A stretch of DNA of 64,000 nt from Thermanaerosceptrum fracticalcis (GCF_000746025.2 NZ_CP045798.1:1350501-1414500); one strand, 5' to 3'. Shown: positions 29,513-38,839, counted from the stretch's first letter. Translations and numbers: made by a program. The notes: a model not told the origin generated them from the sequence alone.

Positions 29513-30415
29513 TTAGTACTGCTCAGAATAGCCAAACTCACGTAAAAGCCTCTCCCGGTTGCGCCAGTCGGCCTTTACCTTCACCCAGAGTTCCAAAAAT
29601 ACTTTGTTGCCTAGCAATCTTTCGATATCCTGGCGAGCCTGGCTGCCGATGTTTTTCAACATCTCACCTTTTTTACCGATTAATATTCCCTTCTGGGAGT
29701 CACGCTCCGTATAGATTGTGGCCCCCACATAGACCAGTTCCGGGGAGCGCCTTTCCATCAGTTCTACTTCCACTGCCACGGAATGGGGTACTTCCTCCCG
29801 GGTGGCCTGGATTACTTTTTCCCTGATGAGTTCGGCCACAATGAGTCTTTCCGGCTGGTCGGTAATGGCATCCTCCGGGTAATACTGGGGCCCGGGCGGT
29901 AAATACTGCAGGGTGGCCCGGATGAGGGAGTCTGTATTCTCACCCTTGAGCGCGGAGATAGGTACTACCTCCGTCCATTTATGCTTGCCCTGATAAAACT
30001 CAATCAAGGGTAGGATCTCTGGTTTAGGAATCCGGTCAATTTTATTCAGGAGAAGGAAAACAGGCGTGTTAACCTTGGACAAGGCATCTATCACATAGGC
30101 TTCCCCACCTCCGAAAGGAACGGTCACATCCACCAGATAATAAATAACATCCACTTCATGTAAAGTATCCAGGGCAGTGCTCACCATATATTCTCCCAGT
30201 TTATCCTTGGGTTTGTGAATGCCGGGAGTATCCAGGAAAATGATCTGCCCCTCGCTTTTTGTCAGGACTCCCATGATTTTATTGCGGGTAGTCTGGGGCT
30301 TGTCTGACATAATGGCAATCTTTTGCCCGATGAGCGTATTCAGTAAGGTTGATTTACCGGCATTGGGCCGCCCGATGAGAGCCACAAAGCCGGAACGGTA
30401 TTCCTTATCAGTCAT
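29513..30415 (-). CDS. era: GTPase Era
   Basis: 300 residues. The GTPase shows GRPNAGKSTLLNTL (G1), DTPGIHKPKDKLG (G3) and NKID (G4). The C-terminal KH domain shows GILIGKKGEMLKNIG. It binds the 3' end of 16S rRNA during 30S assembly. In relatives cdd and era are adjacent; here the TnpB cassette separates them. Confidence 0.96.
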   Translation of the reverse strand: MTDKEYRSGFVALIGRPNAGKSTLLNTLIGQKIAIMSDKPQTTRNKIMGVLTKSEGQIIFLDTPGIHKPKDKLGEYMVSTALDTLHEVDVIYYLVDVTVPFGGGEAYVIDALSKVNTPVFLLLNKIDRIPKPEILPLIEFYQGKHKWTEVVPISALKGENTDSLIRATLQYLPPGPQYYPEDAITDQPERLIVAELIREKVIQATREEVPHSVAVEVELMERRSPELVYVGATIYTERDSQKGILIGKKGEMLKNIGSQARQDIERLLGNKVFLELWVKVKADWRNRERLLREFGYSEQY

Positions 30416-30483
30416 TACAAGTATCCTGGTTTCTGAAAGCTAAACATATCTGATTTATACAGGATAATCCAGATTCATTTAGT

Positions 30484-30790
30484 TTTCTCTCCCGTCAACT
30501 AACGAGAGGCAGTGTCACAGGATTCAACTGCCAGGCCATAAGCTCTCGCTTATGTTCCGGGTGGTTTGCCTTGCGGTTCACCGCCGTCCCGGCACTCAAT
30601 TTTATCAGCATATTTCTAAAAGCAGTTGTGACTTTTAAGATCCCCTTCTGCGAAAAATACTCTTGTTCCATTGAGTGTCGGGTCCGTCCTGCCCAGAAAG
30701 GGTGTTACCCTTGCCTCGGTAGTTAACTTATGACAGCAGCCTTTCACAGCGTGTACTGCTGCCATAACGCAAACTTATGAGAATAGGGTT
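30484..30790 (-). ncRNA. Structured region downstream of tnpB, candidate omega-RNA/right end
   Basis: Immediately past the tnpB stop the minus strand forms a 12-bp stem (about 30728-30773; TTATGGCAGCAG with CTGCTGTCATAA). G+C-rich sequence follows, with a perfect CATAAGC-GAGA-GCTTATG hairpin near 30538-30555. TnpB systems encode their guide (omega) RNA over the 3' end of tnpB and the right end of the element, so this 300-nt region is the expected place. Its exact ends are not determined. Confidence 0.5.
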
Positions 30791-32221
30791 TTACCCTACA
30801 CCTAACAGTTCTTTCCGGTGAACATGCCAGGAAACCAGGCTGTTCACCCCTTTCTTCTTTAGATGTTTTAATATTGCTTTCTTGACAGCAGACCACTGCT
30901 GCCAGTTATTTAGCTTTCTAAAGCCTTCTTTTGCTTTGATAAACCTGTCTGCCAGTAATTTGGGAACTCTTTCTGAAACATGACCCAGACCCCTCCGGGC
31001 TATCACCAAGGCTGCTGCCTGGTGGTTTGATAACCCGTACTGGTGCTGGTATTTCAGAATTCCTATTACCGAGGTAAAGGCCGGTTTTACTTTGAACACC
31101 GGCACTCCTTCCCTCAAAGCCCTCCGTTCTGCATCTGCCAAAAATTTTGACCAGACAAAACCGTGACTCATACGGTTAAATTTGGCCGTTACGGACTTGT
31201 CGTGTTTAAGCTTTAAGTCCTCTGTCACCAGGGCGCTGCCTGTTTCCTTTGCCAGAGCCACTACTTTCTTTACCGTTTCTCCAATAAGGTTATCCCTCCG
31301 GTTGCTTCCGGCATAAGTCCATTCTCCCTGTCTTAACCACTGACTGCCACGGTACTGCCCCAGGTAGTCTGTCAGAGCCACCCCTAAGCCGTCAGGGTTG
31401 GTATCTACCCCAACAACACTGTGGGCATGATAGGGAACCGGAATATCTTCTTCGATGGTGACATGAATATAGTACCTGCCGTCCTTACGGATTATTTCTA
31501 TTTGATAGGCAGCGCCTGTTTTTAGATAATCCACTACCATCTGCCGGTAGTTCCGTCCGTTAATTTTACCCGTCTTTTTTGAGGGTTTATGGGCCAGGTA
31601 GACCGGCGCTGTAATCCGGTTATATCTGACAGTTTTCTCCGTCTGCACCTGTTCCGCTGCTATATCAAGATAGATTTGACCATCAACTTCGTATAAGCGA
31701 GTGTTCAAGTTGCCGCCCTTGGTCTTGTCTCCCCGGGACAGGTAACGGTTGCTTCTTGCTTCCTGCCATTCTTTCCGGGTGATATTGCCTTTACATCTTT
31801 CCAGAAACAGTTTTTTGCCGCCGAAAACAACTGCCGGAAAGGTCTTGGCTTCCAGATGTTTTTGCCAGTATGACAGCTTTCTTTGTTCTTTCGCCAGCCG
31901 TTTTTGCAGGTTGGCTTTTTTCCTGGACGATTTGGCTTTGGCTATTCGCTTTTGGGTAAATTCTACTTTGGCCAGAGTATTGGCGTAGTGTAATTTTACC
32001 AATTGATGTTGGCTTTTGATGGTGCTTTGGGCATCATACACCGCATCGTTAGCCTGCCGGGAGTTGAGGTTATACTTGACTTGCACGCCTTGGCGGATGT
32101 CCTGGATTCCTTTGCCTTCCAGTAATCTTTTAAAGCTCCACCTGACTGCTGCACAGTAACGGGCCATGAGGTTATCGAGGTAGGCTTGCTGGGTTTCGGT
32201 GAGTTCAAGGATTACTCCCAT
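30791..32221 (-). CDS. tnpB: TnpB-like RNA-guided nuclease-family protein (OrfB), atypical active site
   Basis: 476 residues from ATG 32221 (the frame is open to 32257). RuvC-like motifs: Asp273 in VVGVDTNPDGLGVAL, and Glu334 in ALVTEDLKL. The third site reads LSNHQAAALVIARRGLG, with Asn399 where an Asp is expected in D-x-NAA. The C4 zinc ribbon common in TnpB is not visible (no CxxC pairs). It overlaps the HTH gene by 17 bp. IS607- and IS605-type elements carry TnpB; here no complete recombinase is present. Nuclease activity is therefore uncertain. Confidence 0.8.
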   Translation of the reverse strand: MGVILELTETQQAYLDNLMARYCAAVRWSFKRLLEGKGIQDIRQGVQVKYNLNSRQANDAVYDAQSTIKSQHQLVKLHYANTLAKVEFTQKRIAKAKSSRKKANLQKRLAKEQRKLSYWQKHLEAKTFPAVVFGGKKLFLERCKGNITRKEWQEARSNRYLSRGDKTKGGNLNTRLYEVDGQIYLDIAAEQVQTEKTVRYNRITAPVYLAHKPSKKTGKINGRNYRQMVVDYLKTGAAYQIEIIRKDGRYYIHVTIEEDIPVPYHAHSVVGVDTNPDGLGVALTDYLGQYRGSQWLRQGEWTYAGSNRRDNLIGETVKKVVALAKETGSALVTEDLKLKHDKSVTAKFNRMSHGFVWSKFLADAERRALREGVPVFKVKPAFTSVIGILKYQHQYGLSNHQAAALVIARRGLGHVSERVPKLLADRFIKAKEGFRKLNNWQQWSAVKKAILKHLKKKGVNSLVSWHVHRKELLGVG

Positions 32222-32429
32222 CGCTGTCGTTTTCACCGGCAGCCACCTCGCTTTCAATGACAGTTATCTCTTCACCAATCAAAGCCATTATCTGCGATTC
32301 TTTATAACGCCTGTGACCGCCGGGTGTGCGCAATGGTTTTAATTTCCCTTCTCTTTCCCGGCGGCGCAACGTGTGAGGCCATACGTTTAGTAGCTTTGCT
32401 GCCTGATGAGATGTTAGCATCTTTTCCAT
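32205..32429 (-). CDS. MerR-type HTH protein, IS607 TnpA N-terminus without recombinase domain
   Basis: 74 residues from the ATG of MEKMLTSHQAAKLLNV. The MerR-like HTH with LRRREREGKLKPLRTPGGHRRY is the standard N-terminus of IS607 serine recombinases, but the protein ends about 35 residues later, before any YARVS catalytic motif. GTG at 32438 is an in-frame alternative, but it lies in the Shine-Dalgarno AAGGGGTGGT. It overlaps tnpB by 17 bp. It could be a regulator of the cassette, given the operator-like palindrome in its promoter. Confidence 0.8.
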   Translation of the reverse strand: MEKMLTSHQAAKLLNVWPHTLRRREREGKLKPLRTPGGHRRYKESQIMALIGEEITVIESEVAAGENDSDGSNP

Positions 32430-32449
32430 TGACACCACCCCTTGCCATT

Positions 32450-32479
32450 ATTCTAATTAGAACACTTGTTCGATGTCAA
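32450..32479 (-). promoter_or_regulatory. Promoter of the HTH-tnpB cassette with palindromic operator
   Basis: On the minus strand a -35 TTGACA (32474-32479) and -10 TAGAAT (32450-32455) are separated by 18 bp. Inside the spacer lies the inverted repeat GAACA-AG-TGTTC (32460-32471). An operator between -35 and -10 is typical of MerR-family control, and the first gene encodes a MerR-type HTH, so autoregulation is a reasonable inference. Confidence 0.7.
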
Positions 32480-32497
32480 TGGATTATTGTTTTTTAT

Positions 32498-32923
32498 TTA
32501 CTTTTGTTCAATTAATCTGTAACTGTTACTTACCTCCTTGAGATCAGCGGGTGTGAAGGCATAAGGTAAAAGTTCCCTGACTGTTGTTATTCTTTTTTCT
32601 CCCCGGGTATTGGCCATAATCACAGTCAGATCAGGGGCAAATTCGGCCAGGACTTGCCTGCAGGCGCCGCAAGGAGCGGCGGGATTAACCAGATCAGTTA
32701 CCAGCGCCAGACGCTCAAATTTCCTCTCCCCGGCACAAACAGCTTTGAAAACAGCATTACGCTCGGCACAGCTGGTTAAACCATAGGAGGCATTTTCCAC
32801 ATTACAGCCTGTATAGATTTCCCCGTTTTGGGCCAAAAGGGCCGCTCCTACCTTAAAACCCGAGTACGGGGCATAAGCATGCTCCCTGGCCTGCCGCGCT
32901 TTCTCAATAAGAATGTCATCCAC
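32498..32923 (-). CDS. cdd: Cytidine deaminase
   Basis: 141 residues, homotetrameric form. The catalytic Glu and zinc ligands are in SCAERNAVF and PCGACRQVL. It deaminates cytidine and deoxycytidine in pyrimidine salvage. Starts 11 bp after the DUF3048 gene. Confidence 0.95.
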   Translation of the reverse strand: MDDILIEKARQAREHAYAPYSGFKVGAALLAQNGEIYTGCNVENASYGLTSCAERNAVFKAVCAGERKFERLALVTDLVNPAAPCGACRQVLAEFAPDLTVIMANTRGEKRITTVRELLPYAFTPADLKEVSNSYRLIEQK

Positions 32924-32934
32924 TTTTATTCACC

Positions 32935-33972
32935 TCAATAATCGACTCTCGTACCTTTGGTCACTACCTGAATCCAGGTGGGACCCGGCACCAGAGTGAT
33001 ACTTTTACCCTTCATATCCACAAATCGGGTAAAGCCGCCGGGCTGTTTCTGCCATAAACCTTTTATGACCTTTCCGTCACGAAAGATCAGGGCATTACCC
33101 TCACCATGGAGAATGAGCTGGAGATTGCCGTCTCCGTTCAGCACCCGGTAGGGGACATACTGCACAACAACATTGGCTGCTACAATCTGTTCACCTTTAG
33201 GGTTCACGTGGGGCTTTTCCGCCATGAACCTTTCGAAAACCTTACGTTCCTTATTATATGTATAGCGAATTTGACTCTCCCGGTTGGGGTAGAAAATATT
33301 AATTTCCTCCATGGGCTCCCCTGATATTTCGATCCCCTGGGAAATATAGGAACGCTCCGGGGGCGGTACGGTCAGGTTATAATTCAATTCTTTGGCGGCA
33401 CGGCGCAAACTTTCCGAACTGGCATATAAGTTATGGGGTTTAGCCCGGTCCGGAACCCGCCAAAAAGCCGCATCTACCTGGGGTCCTCCCTCTATTTCAT
33501 CCAGGTGATCTGACTTTTCCCTGTCTATGGCTTCGATAGCATCCTCTGACCCGCCTGCATGGACTAAAATGCCATTATACTCTTTAGCCAGGTCCACCAG
33601 ATAAGACCTGGCACTGCGGATAGGCCCTACCAGTTCCGTCTCATACCGGCTGATAACAGCCAGGAAACGCGTCATCCCACCCTCCACGGGGGTTTCCACC
33701 ACCACATCGGCCTGGTCTAAGCCCGATTGGGGCCGCGCCGCAGGGGCGTTATCGATAATCACAGCCAGAGCCCTTTTGCGCGGGGCATCCTTCCAGCCCG
33801 GGAAAGGAACCACTTCCTGCTGTTCTCTTTTCTGTTTGTCAGGATTGGTGAAATGATTAATGCCAGCTATATTTGGGGGAATATGGGGACGCATATAATA
33901 ATAAGCCGCTGCACCCGATAAGATACTTAAAAATATACCTAATATGGCCCATTTTAGGAACTTTCCTCTCAT
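32935..33972 (-). CDS. Membrane-anchored DUF3048 (YerB-like) lipoprotein-type protein
   Basis: 345 residues. An N-terminal membrane anchor (WAILGIFLSILSGAAAYYY) precedes the extracytoplasmic DUF3048 domain, recognisable by RALAVIIDNAPAARPQSGL and FLAVISRYETELVGPIRSARSY. YerB-family proteins are cell-surface proteins of Firmicutes with no established enzymatic role. Confidence 0.8.
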   Translation of the reverse strand: MRGKFLKWAILGIFLSILSGAAAYYYMRPHIPPNIAGINHFTNPDKQKREQQEVVPFPGWKDAPRKRALAVIIDNAPAARPQSGLDQADVVVETPVEGGMTRFLAVISRYETELVGPIRSARSYLVDLAKEYNGILVHAGGSEDAIEAIDREKSDHLDEIEGGPQVDAAFWRVPDRAKPHNLYASSESLRRAAKELNYNLTVPPPERSYISQGIEISGEPMEEINIFYPNRESQIRYTYNKERKVFERFMAEKPHVNPKGEQIVAANVVVQYVPYRVLNGDGNLQLILHGEGNALIFRDGKVIKGLWQKQPGGFTRFVDMKGKSITLVPGPTWIQVVTKGTRVDY

Positions 33973-33990
33973 CTCCCTAACCCCTTTTAT

Positions 33991-34626
33991 CTACTCTGTA
34001 ACTCTCTTTTTGGTCTCGGGAGAAATAACTCCTCCCGAAATAATCAGTTTGATACCATCTTCCACAGACATTTCCAAAGGGATAATATCTTTCTTGGGTA
34101 CTAAGAGTAAAAAACCGGAGGTTGGGTTGGGTGTTGTCGGTAAAAAGACATTGACAACTTCCTCCCGGGTTTTTTCCTGAATCTCCCCTTGCGATACACC
34201 GGTGAGAAATGCCAGGGCATATAAACCTTTCCGGGGATACTCCAGCATGACCACTTGCTGAAAAGCTTTGTTCTCTTTCTGTAGTACGGTATCTAAAACT
34301 TGTTTTACCGTAACATAAACACTGCGTACTACGGGGATATGGGATAGAACTCTGTCACTTAAAGAAATCAACTGTTTTCCCAGATAATTCCTGGCGAGAA
34401 GGCCCGTTAGCAGGACGACAGTCAAAGTTAACACAAACCCTACCCCATGGACATTTTGGGCCCAGATAACCCATTCACCCAGGAGGGTGTTCCTGATCAC
34501 GGGAAGGTGGCTGATAATCAAATTATCGAAAAAGTTAAAGATCAACCAGAGGGTGTAGAAACTGATGACAATAGGCAAAAGTACCAATATGCCTGCGAGA
34601 AAATAACTTTGTAATTTCTTTCTCAT
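33991..34626 (-). CDS. DUF502 family membrane protein
   Basis: 211 residues. Two N-terminal membrane helices (YFLAGILVLLPIVISFYTLW; VLTLTVVLLTGLLARNYLG) are followed by a DUF502 soluble domain with IPVVRSVYVTVKQVLDTVL and VFLPTTPNPTSGFLL. It is conserved next to hemolysin-like and cdd genes; function unknown. Confidence 0.8.
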   Translation of the reverse strand: MRKKLQSYFLAGILVLLPIVISFYTLWLIFNFFDNLIISHLPVIRNTLLGEWVIWAQNVHGVGFVLTLTVVLLTGLLARNYLGKQLISLSDRVLSHIPVVRSVYVTVKQVLDTVLQKENKAFQQVVMLEYPRKGLYALAFLTGVSQGEIQEKTREEVVNVFLPTTPNPTSGFLLLVPKKDIIPLEMSVEDGIKLIISGGVISPETKKRVTE

Positions 34627-34655
34627 AAACTTCTCCCACTCCTCCTGGATGCTAA

Positions 34656-35930
34656 CTAATCTGTAAGATTCTCCTCCCGGTTTTTCTTAATGAGGCGGAG
34701 CTTAGCAATCCGTCTTCCTACTATTTTTTCTACGATAATATGTAAATCGTCTATTTCTACTTCCTGTCCCTCATAGGGCAGTTTACCCAAGGTATGAAAG
34801 ACCAGACCGCTGATGGTATCAAATTCATCATCGGGCAGGTCCAGTTCCAGGAGTTCGTTAATATCGTAAATGGAGGTACGGGCATCAACCCGCAAAGAGC
34901 CATCGGCTAAAGTCTCAATATGTTTTTCCTCCCGGTCAAATTCATCCTGGATATCACCCACAATTTCCTCAATCATGTCCTCAATGGTCACCAGACCCGC
35001 CGTACCGCCGTATTCATCCAAGACAATGGCCATATGGACCTTTTCTTTGCGCAATTCCGCAAAAAGGTCACGCACTTTTTTGCTTTCCGGCACATAATAG
35101 GCGGGCCGCATGAGACGGCGGATCTCCGTGATATTTTCCTGGGCGCCCAGGAGATTTTTCAAGAGATCCTTGGCATAAATGACACCTATGATGTTATCAA
35201 TGGTTTGCTCGTAAACGGGAATGCGGGAATGCCCCACATCAACAATCAGATTAATCACAGAGGATAGGCTGTCATTGACATTCACGGCAATGATGTCAAT
35301 GCGGGGGACCATCACTTCCCTGACCAGGGTATCGTCAAATTCAAAGATGCTGTCGATCATTTCTCTCTCATCCTGGTCAATAAGGCCTTCTTCCTGGCCC
35401 ACATTCACCAGCATGCGCAGTTCTTCTTCCGTGATAAAAGGGTTTTTATCCGCAGGTCCTCCCATGAGTTTCACAATGCCATTGGTAACAAAATTCAATA
35501 CTTTAATTACGGGCGATAACAATGTGGCTAAAGAGTTTAAATACCCACTAACTTTCAAAGAAAAACTTTCAGCCCTGCTGGCAGCCAGGGTTTTGGGCGT
35601 AATCTCGCCAAAGACAAGGACCAGGATGGTCATGATCCCGGTAGCAATCCCCGCACCTGTGTCCCCGAAAAAAGTGATGGCCAGGGTAGTAGCCAGGGCC
35701 GTAGCACCGATGTTCACCACATTATTGCCAATGAGGATGGTAGAAATAAGCTTATTGGGCTGATCCAGCAATTTCCTGGTAAGAATGGCGTTACGGTTTC
35801 CTTCTTCGGCCAGGTGCCGGATTTTAACCTTATTGACAGAAAAGATGGCCGTTTCCGATGCCGAAAAAAAGGCTGATAAACCCAATAGTCCCAGCAACAG
35901 TACTAGCTGGAGCATTTGCGAACCTGACAA
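34656..35930 (-). CDS. HlyC/CorC-family protein (CNNM-CBS-CorC_HlyC domains)
   Basis: 424 residues. The N-terminal CNNM membrane domain contains ASETAIFSVNKVKIRHLAEEG, followed by two CBS domains (MVPRIDIIAVNVNDSL; MRPAYYVPESKKVRDL). The C-terminal CorC/HlyC ligand-binding domain contains GTISGLVFHTLGKLP in altered form (DTISGLVFH). The family is linked to Mg2+/Co2+ export. It sits between dgkA and the DUF502 gene. Confidence 0.9.
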   Translation of the reverse strand: MSGSQMLQLVLLLGLLGLSAFFSASETAIFSVNKVKIRHLAEEGNRNAILTRKLLDQPNKLISTILIGNNVVNIGATALATTLAITFFGDTGAGIATGIMTILVLVFGEITPKTLAASRAESFSLKVSGYLNSLATLLSPVIKVLNFVTNGIVKLMGGPADKNPFITEEELRMLVNVGQEEGLIDQDEREMIDSIFEFDDTLVREVMVPRIDIIAVNVNDSLSSVINLIVDVGHSRIPVYEQTIDNIIGVIYAKDLLKNLLGAQENITEIRRLMRPAYYVPESKKVRDLFAELRKEKVHMAIVLDEYGGTAGLVTIEDMIEEIVGDIQDEFDREEKHIETLADGSLRVDARTSIYDINELLELDLPDDEFDTISGLVFHTLGKLPYEGQEVEIDDLHIIVEKIVGRRIAKLRLIKKNREENLTD

Positions 35931-35942
35931 AGATTCCGCCTC

Positions 35943-36281
35943 CTAGATGAAAAAAATAACCATGCCCATGATAATCGCGTTAAGGGCTGCCAGCAGAACA
36001 GCCCCCGCAGCAACGTCCTTGGCTTTCTGCGCCAGGGGATGGTCGTCAAGTGTACATAAGTCAACAGCTGACTCCACTGCAGTGTTAATCATCTCTGTAA
36101 TTAATACCAGACTAATGGTCATAATAAGGAGTGCCCATTTCCATAAAACCAGATCCCGGTAATAGGCATAGACAAGAACCGTCAGAGCAAAAAACAGGTG
36201 AATCTTCATATTGCGCTCGGTTTTACTGCAAATGACAATGCCCCTTATAGCATAATGTAAGCCAAGTATTTTCTTTTTCAT
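35943..36281 (-). CDS. dgkA: Diacylglycerol/undecaprenol kinase
   Basis: 112 residues, three membrane helices. The family motif EMINTAVESAVDL carries the catalytic Glu. Gram-positive homologues phosphorylate undecaprenol. It lies 7 bp after ybeY, in the conserved phoH-pgpH-ybeY-dgkA order. Confidence 0.92.
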   Translation of the reverse strand: MKKKILGLHYAIRGIVICSKTERNMKIHLFFALTVLVYAYYRDLVLWKWALLIMTISLVLITEMINTAVESAVDLCTLDDHPLAQKAKDVAAGAVLLAALNAIIMGMVIFFI

Positions 36282-36288
36282 AAAAGTT

Positions 36289-36765
36289 TTATTCCCTTGT
36301 AATATTTAACTGCCCGAGGATGGCTTCCTCCAAACTGCGCATTTCAGCTTCTTCGTCCTCGTCTGTATGATCGTAACCCAGAAGATGCAGCATGCCATGG
36401 ACGGTGAGGAAGGCCAATTCCCTGGTAAAGCTGTGGCCATACTCCTGGGCCTGGGCCAAAGTCATCTCCAGGGAAATAATGATATCACCCAGAAGGTGGG
36501 TATCCCCGGCTTCCACAAAGGTTCTTTCTTCTGTGATATCCTCTTCATCCAGAGCAAAGGAAAGCACATCAGTAGGACAGTCCATGGCCCGGTAGTCGCG
36601 ATTCAACGCTCGAATGTTCTCATCATCTACCAAAGCCACACTAACCTCCACATTGTCCTCCAGCTCCAAATATTCCCCTGCCTTGAGGATGACATCACGA
36701 ATTATTTTCTCCATCTCCGGTGTTACCGGAATTCTCGTCTGTTGATTGTCGATTAAGATCTCCAT
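36289..36765 (-). CDS. ybeY: Endoribonuclease YbeY
   Basis: 158 residues from MEILIDNQQTRIPV. Zinc-binding HGMLHLLGYDHTDED carries the three histidines. It functions in 16S rRNA 3' maturation and ribosome quality control. The frame is open to 36816, but that part lies in the end of the HD-domain gene. The chosen ATG overlaps that gene by 71 bp. Confidence 0.93.
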   Translation of the reverse strand: MEILIDNQQTRIPVTPEMEKIIRDVILKAGEYLELEDNVEVSVALVDDENIRALNRDYRAMDCPTDVLSFALDEEDITEERTFVEAGDTHLLGDIIISLEMTLAQAQEYGHSFTRELAFLTVHGMLHLLGYDHTDEDEEAEMRSLEEAILGQLNITRE

Positions 36766-38839
36766 CGAGAAGATTGCTCCCTTCCATTGCTTGCAGCACA
36801 TTTTCCGGGTATTCAATACGGGAATGGAAAATCCCGCTTAAAATCCTGGTAAAGGCCGTGGCAATCAAATCTAAATCCTTGAAAGTCAAAGCAGATTCAT
36901 CCAACTGTCCATCCTGCAGGCGTTCTTTGATAATTTTACGCACTAAACCTTCAATTTTACCGCTGGAAGTTGAGGTCATGGAACGTACAGCAGCTTCCAC
37001 ATTGTCTGCCAGCATAATAATGGCAGCTTCCTTCGACTGGGGTTTGGGTGCATCGTAGCGGTAATCACTTTCTTTGACATTATCAGCGTTCCCCAATTCT
37101 AAAGCTTTATGATAAAAATAGGTAGCCAAACTGGTCCCATGGTGCTGTTGAATCAGATCAATGATCACCGGCGGTATGCCATGCTGCTTAGCCAGTTCCA
37201 CACCGTCTTTGACATGGGAAGTGATAATCAAAGTACTCAAGGACGGTGTCAGCTTTTCATGGGGATTCTCCCCGCCCAACTGGTTTTCAATAAAGAAATA
37301 GGGTCTTTTCAGTTTACCGATATCGTGATAATAAGCGCCCACCCGTACCAGCAGGGAATCAGCTCCCACCGCATCGGCCGCCGCCTCACCCAGGTTACCC
37401 ACCAGAATGCTGTGATGATATGTCCCGGGCGCTTCGAAAAGCAGTCTCTTTAAAAGAGGATGGTTGGGATTGGAGAGTTCCAACAAACGGACACTGGTGG
37501 TGACCTTAAATCCCGATTCCAAAAAGGGTAAGCTGCCATAAGCAAAAATAGCGGAAAAAAGCCCGTTCAAGAGCCCCAGAAAACTGCCAATAAGCATCAG
37601 TTGCCAAGAACTGTTGTTCATTAAACCGAGGGAGATAATGGTGATAATCTGGGCGAGAGCCACAAAAAGTCCGGCTTTAACCCAGTCCAGTCTCTGACTG
37701 AACTTAGAAACGCTATATATCCCCACCAGGCCGCCGGTAAAGGCATTAATGGCATAGCTAAGCTGGTTGCCAGTGAGAATTCCCACAAAAAAGCTGAGCA
37801 CGGTGGTCAAAAAGATGGCCAGCTTCGTATCTAGTAAAATGGCCACTAACATAGAACCGGCGGAAATTGGTATCAGATAACCCACAAGCTCGGCTACTTG
37901 CGGCTGGGGACTAATCTTAATAGTGGCAATCAGTTTGGCCAACAGCAAGGTGATAAAAAAGAGAAGGCTTAAAAGAAGTAAATTGTTTTCCTTGCGGTAC
38001 AAATCCCTGCGGTAGTGACGCAAAAACAGGATGGTAAGCACCAGCATCAATAAAACAAAGAGCCCGATTCCGCCGACGGTGACATAGGGCGAAGCTGTCC
38101 TTTGATAACCCATAAGTTTCAAAATTTCTATATGTTCGGCGGTTACGACTTCTCCCTCACCAACAATTTTCTGATCTTTACGGATGGTCACAAAAACAGG
38201 GCCTTCATTCCTTTGGGCTTCTTCTCTCGCTTTGCGGGTGGCATCTTCATCCAGAAGATGGTTGGGTCTGAATTCAACTTTATGCAAAACGCCCTTAATC
38301 AGTTCTTTATAGGAGGCTTTGATATTCAACAGCTCAACCTGGGAAAATATTTTCGTTAATCTTTCATCTACTTCGTTTGTTTTTACCCCGTTCTGCCACT
38401 GGGCCCTGACCAGACTAATGGTTTCCGCCCGCAAGGCCTTAATGGTCTCAGTTTCAATGGTCAGGAGGTTATTGGCCGTGTCCTCGCTAATTTTGAATTC
38501 ATTTTTAATAGTCCGTACTTTTTCCTTATTATCCAGAGCATCATTTTTGGTAATGTTTAAAAAGTCCTGAAAAGTACGGGCAATATCTTCCTCCAGCTCG
38601 GACAGCACCTTCTTGTCCATTACATAAACATCAGGGATCTTTTCCGCGGCCAAACGTTTGCGTTCCGCAGTTTTCTTGGCATCTTCAAAGGTAATGGTCT
38701 GGCGGGCCTTGATGGTATAGGGGGCCACCTCTCCTTCCTTTAAAGAGTAATTCTCCGGCAGGAAGTGGGTGGCAAAGATACCCATTATCCCTAAAAAGAA
38801 AATAAGAAACCAGGTAAACCGGCGTACCTTCCTGTTCAC
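36695..38839 (-). CDS. pgpH: PgpH-type 7TM-HD cyclic-di-AMP phosphodiesterase family protein
   Basis: 714 residues. An N-terminal membrane helix is followed by an extracytoplasmic 7TMR-HDED sensory domain of about 220 residues, seven membrane helices, and a cytosolic HD domain. The HD domain shows HHSILVGNLGEAAADAVG, YYHDIGKL and HHGTSLATYFYH. Listeria PgpH hydrolyses c-di-AMP, and this gene has the same architecture and the same neighbours (phoH, ybeY). The substrate is inferred from the family. Confidence 0.9.
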   Translation of the reverse strand: MNRKVRRFTWFLIFFLGIMGIFATHFLPENYSLKEGEVAPYTIKARQTITFEDAKKTAERKRLAAEKIPDVYVMDKKVLSELEEDIARTFQDFLNITKNDALDNKEKVRTIKNEFKISEDTANNLLTIETETIKALRAETISLVRAQWQNGVKTNEVDERLTKIFSQVELLNIKASYKELIKGVLHKVEFRPNHLLDEDATRKAREEAQRNEGPVFVTIRKDQKIVGEGEVVTAEHIEILKLMGYQRTASPYVTVGGIGLFVLLMLVLTILFLRHYRRDLYRKENNLLLLSLLFFITLLLAKLIATIKISPQPQVAELVGYLIPISAGSMLVAILLDTKLAIFLTTVLSFFVGILTGNQLSYAINAFTGGLVGIYSVSKFSQRLDWVKAGLFVALAQIITIISLGLMNNSSWQLMLIGSFLGLLNGLFSAIFAYGSLPFLESGFKVTTSVRLLELSNPNHPLLKRLLFEAPGTYHHSILVGNLGEAAADAVGADSLLVRVGAYYHDIGKLKRPYFFIENQLGGENPHEKLTPSLSTLIITSHVKDGVELAKQHGIPPVIIDLIQQHHGTSLATYFYHKALELGNADNVKESDYRYDAPKPQSKEAAIIMLADNVEAAVRSMTSTSSGKIEGLVRKIIKERLQDGQLDESALTFKDLDLIATAFTRILSGIFHSRIEYPENVLQAMEGSNLLDGDLNRQSTDENSGNTGDGENNS

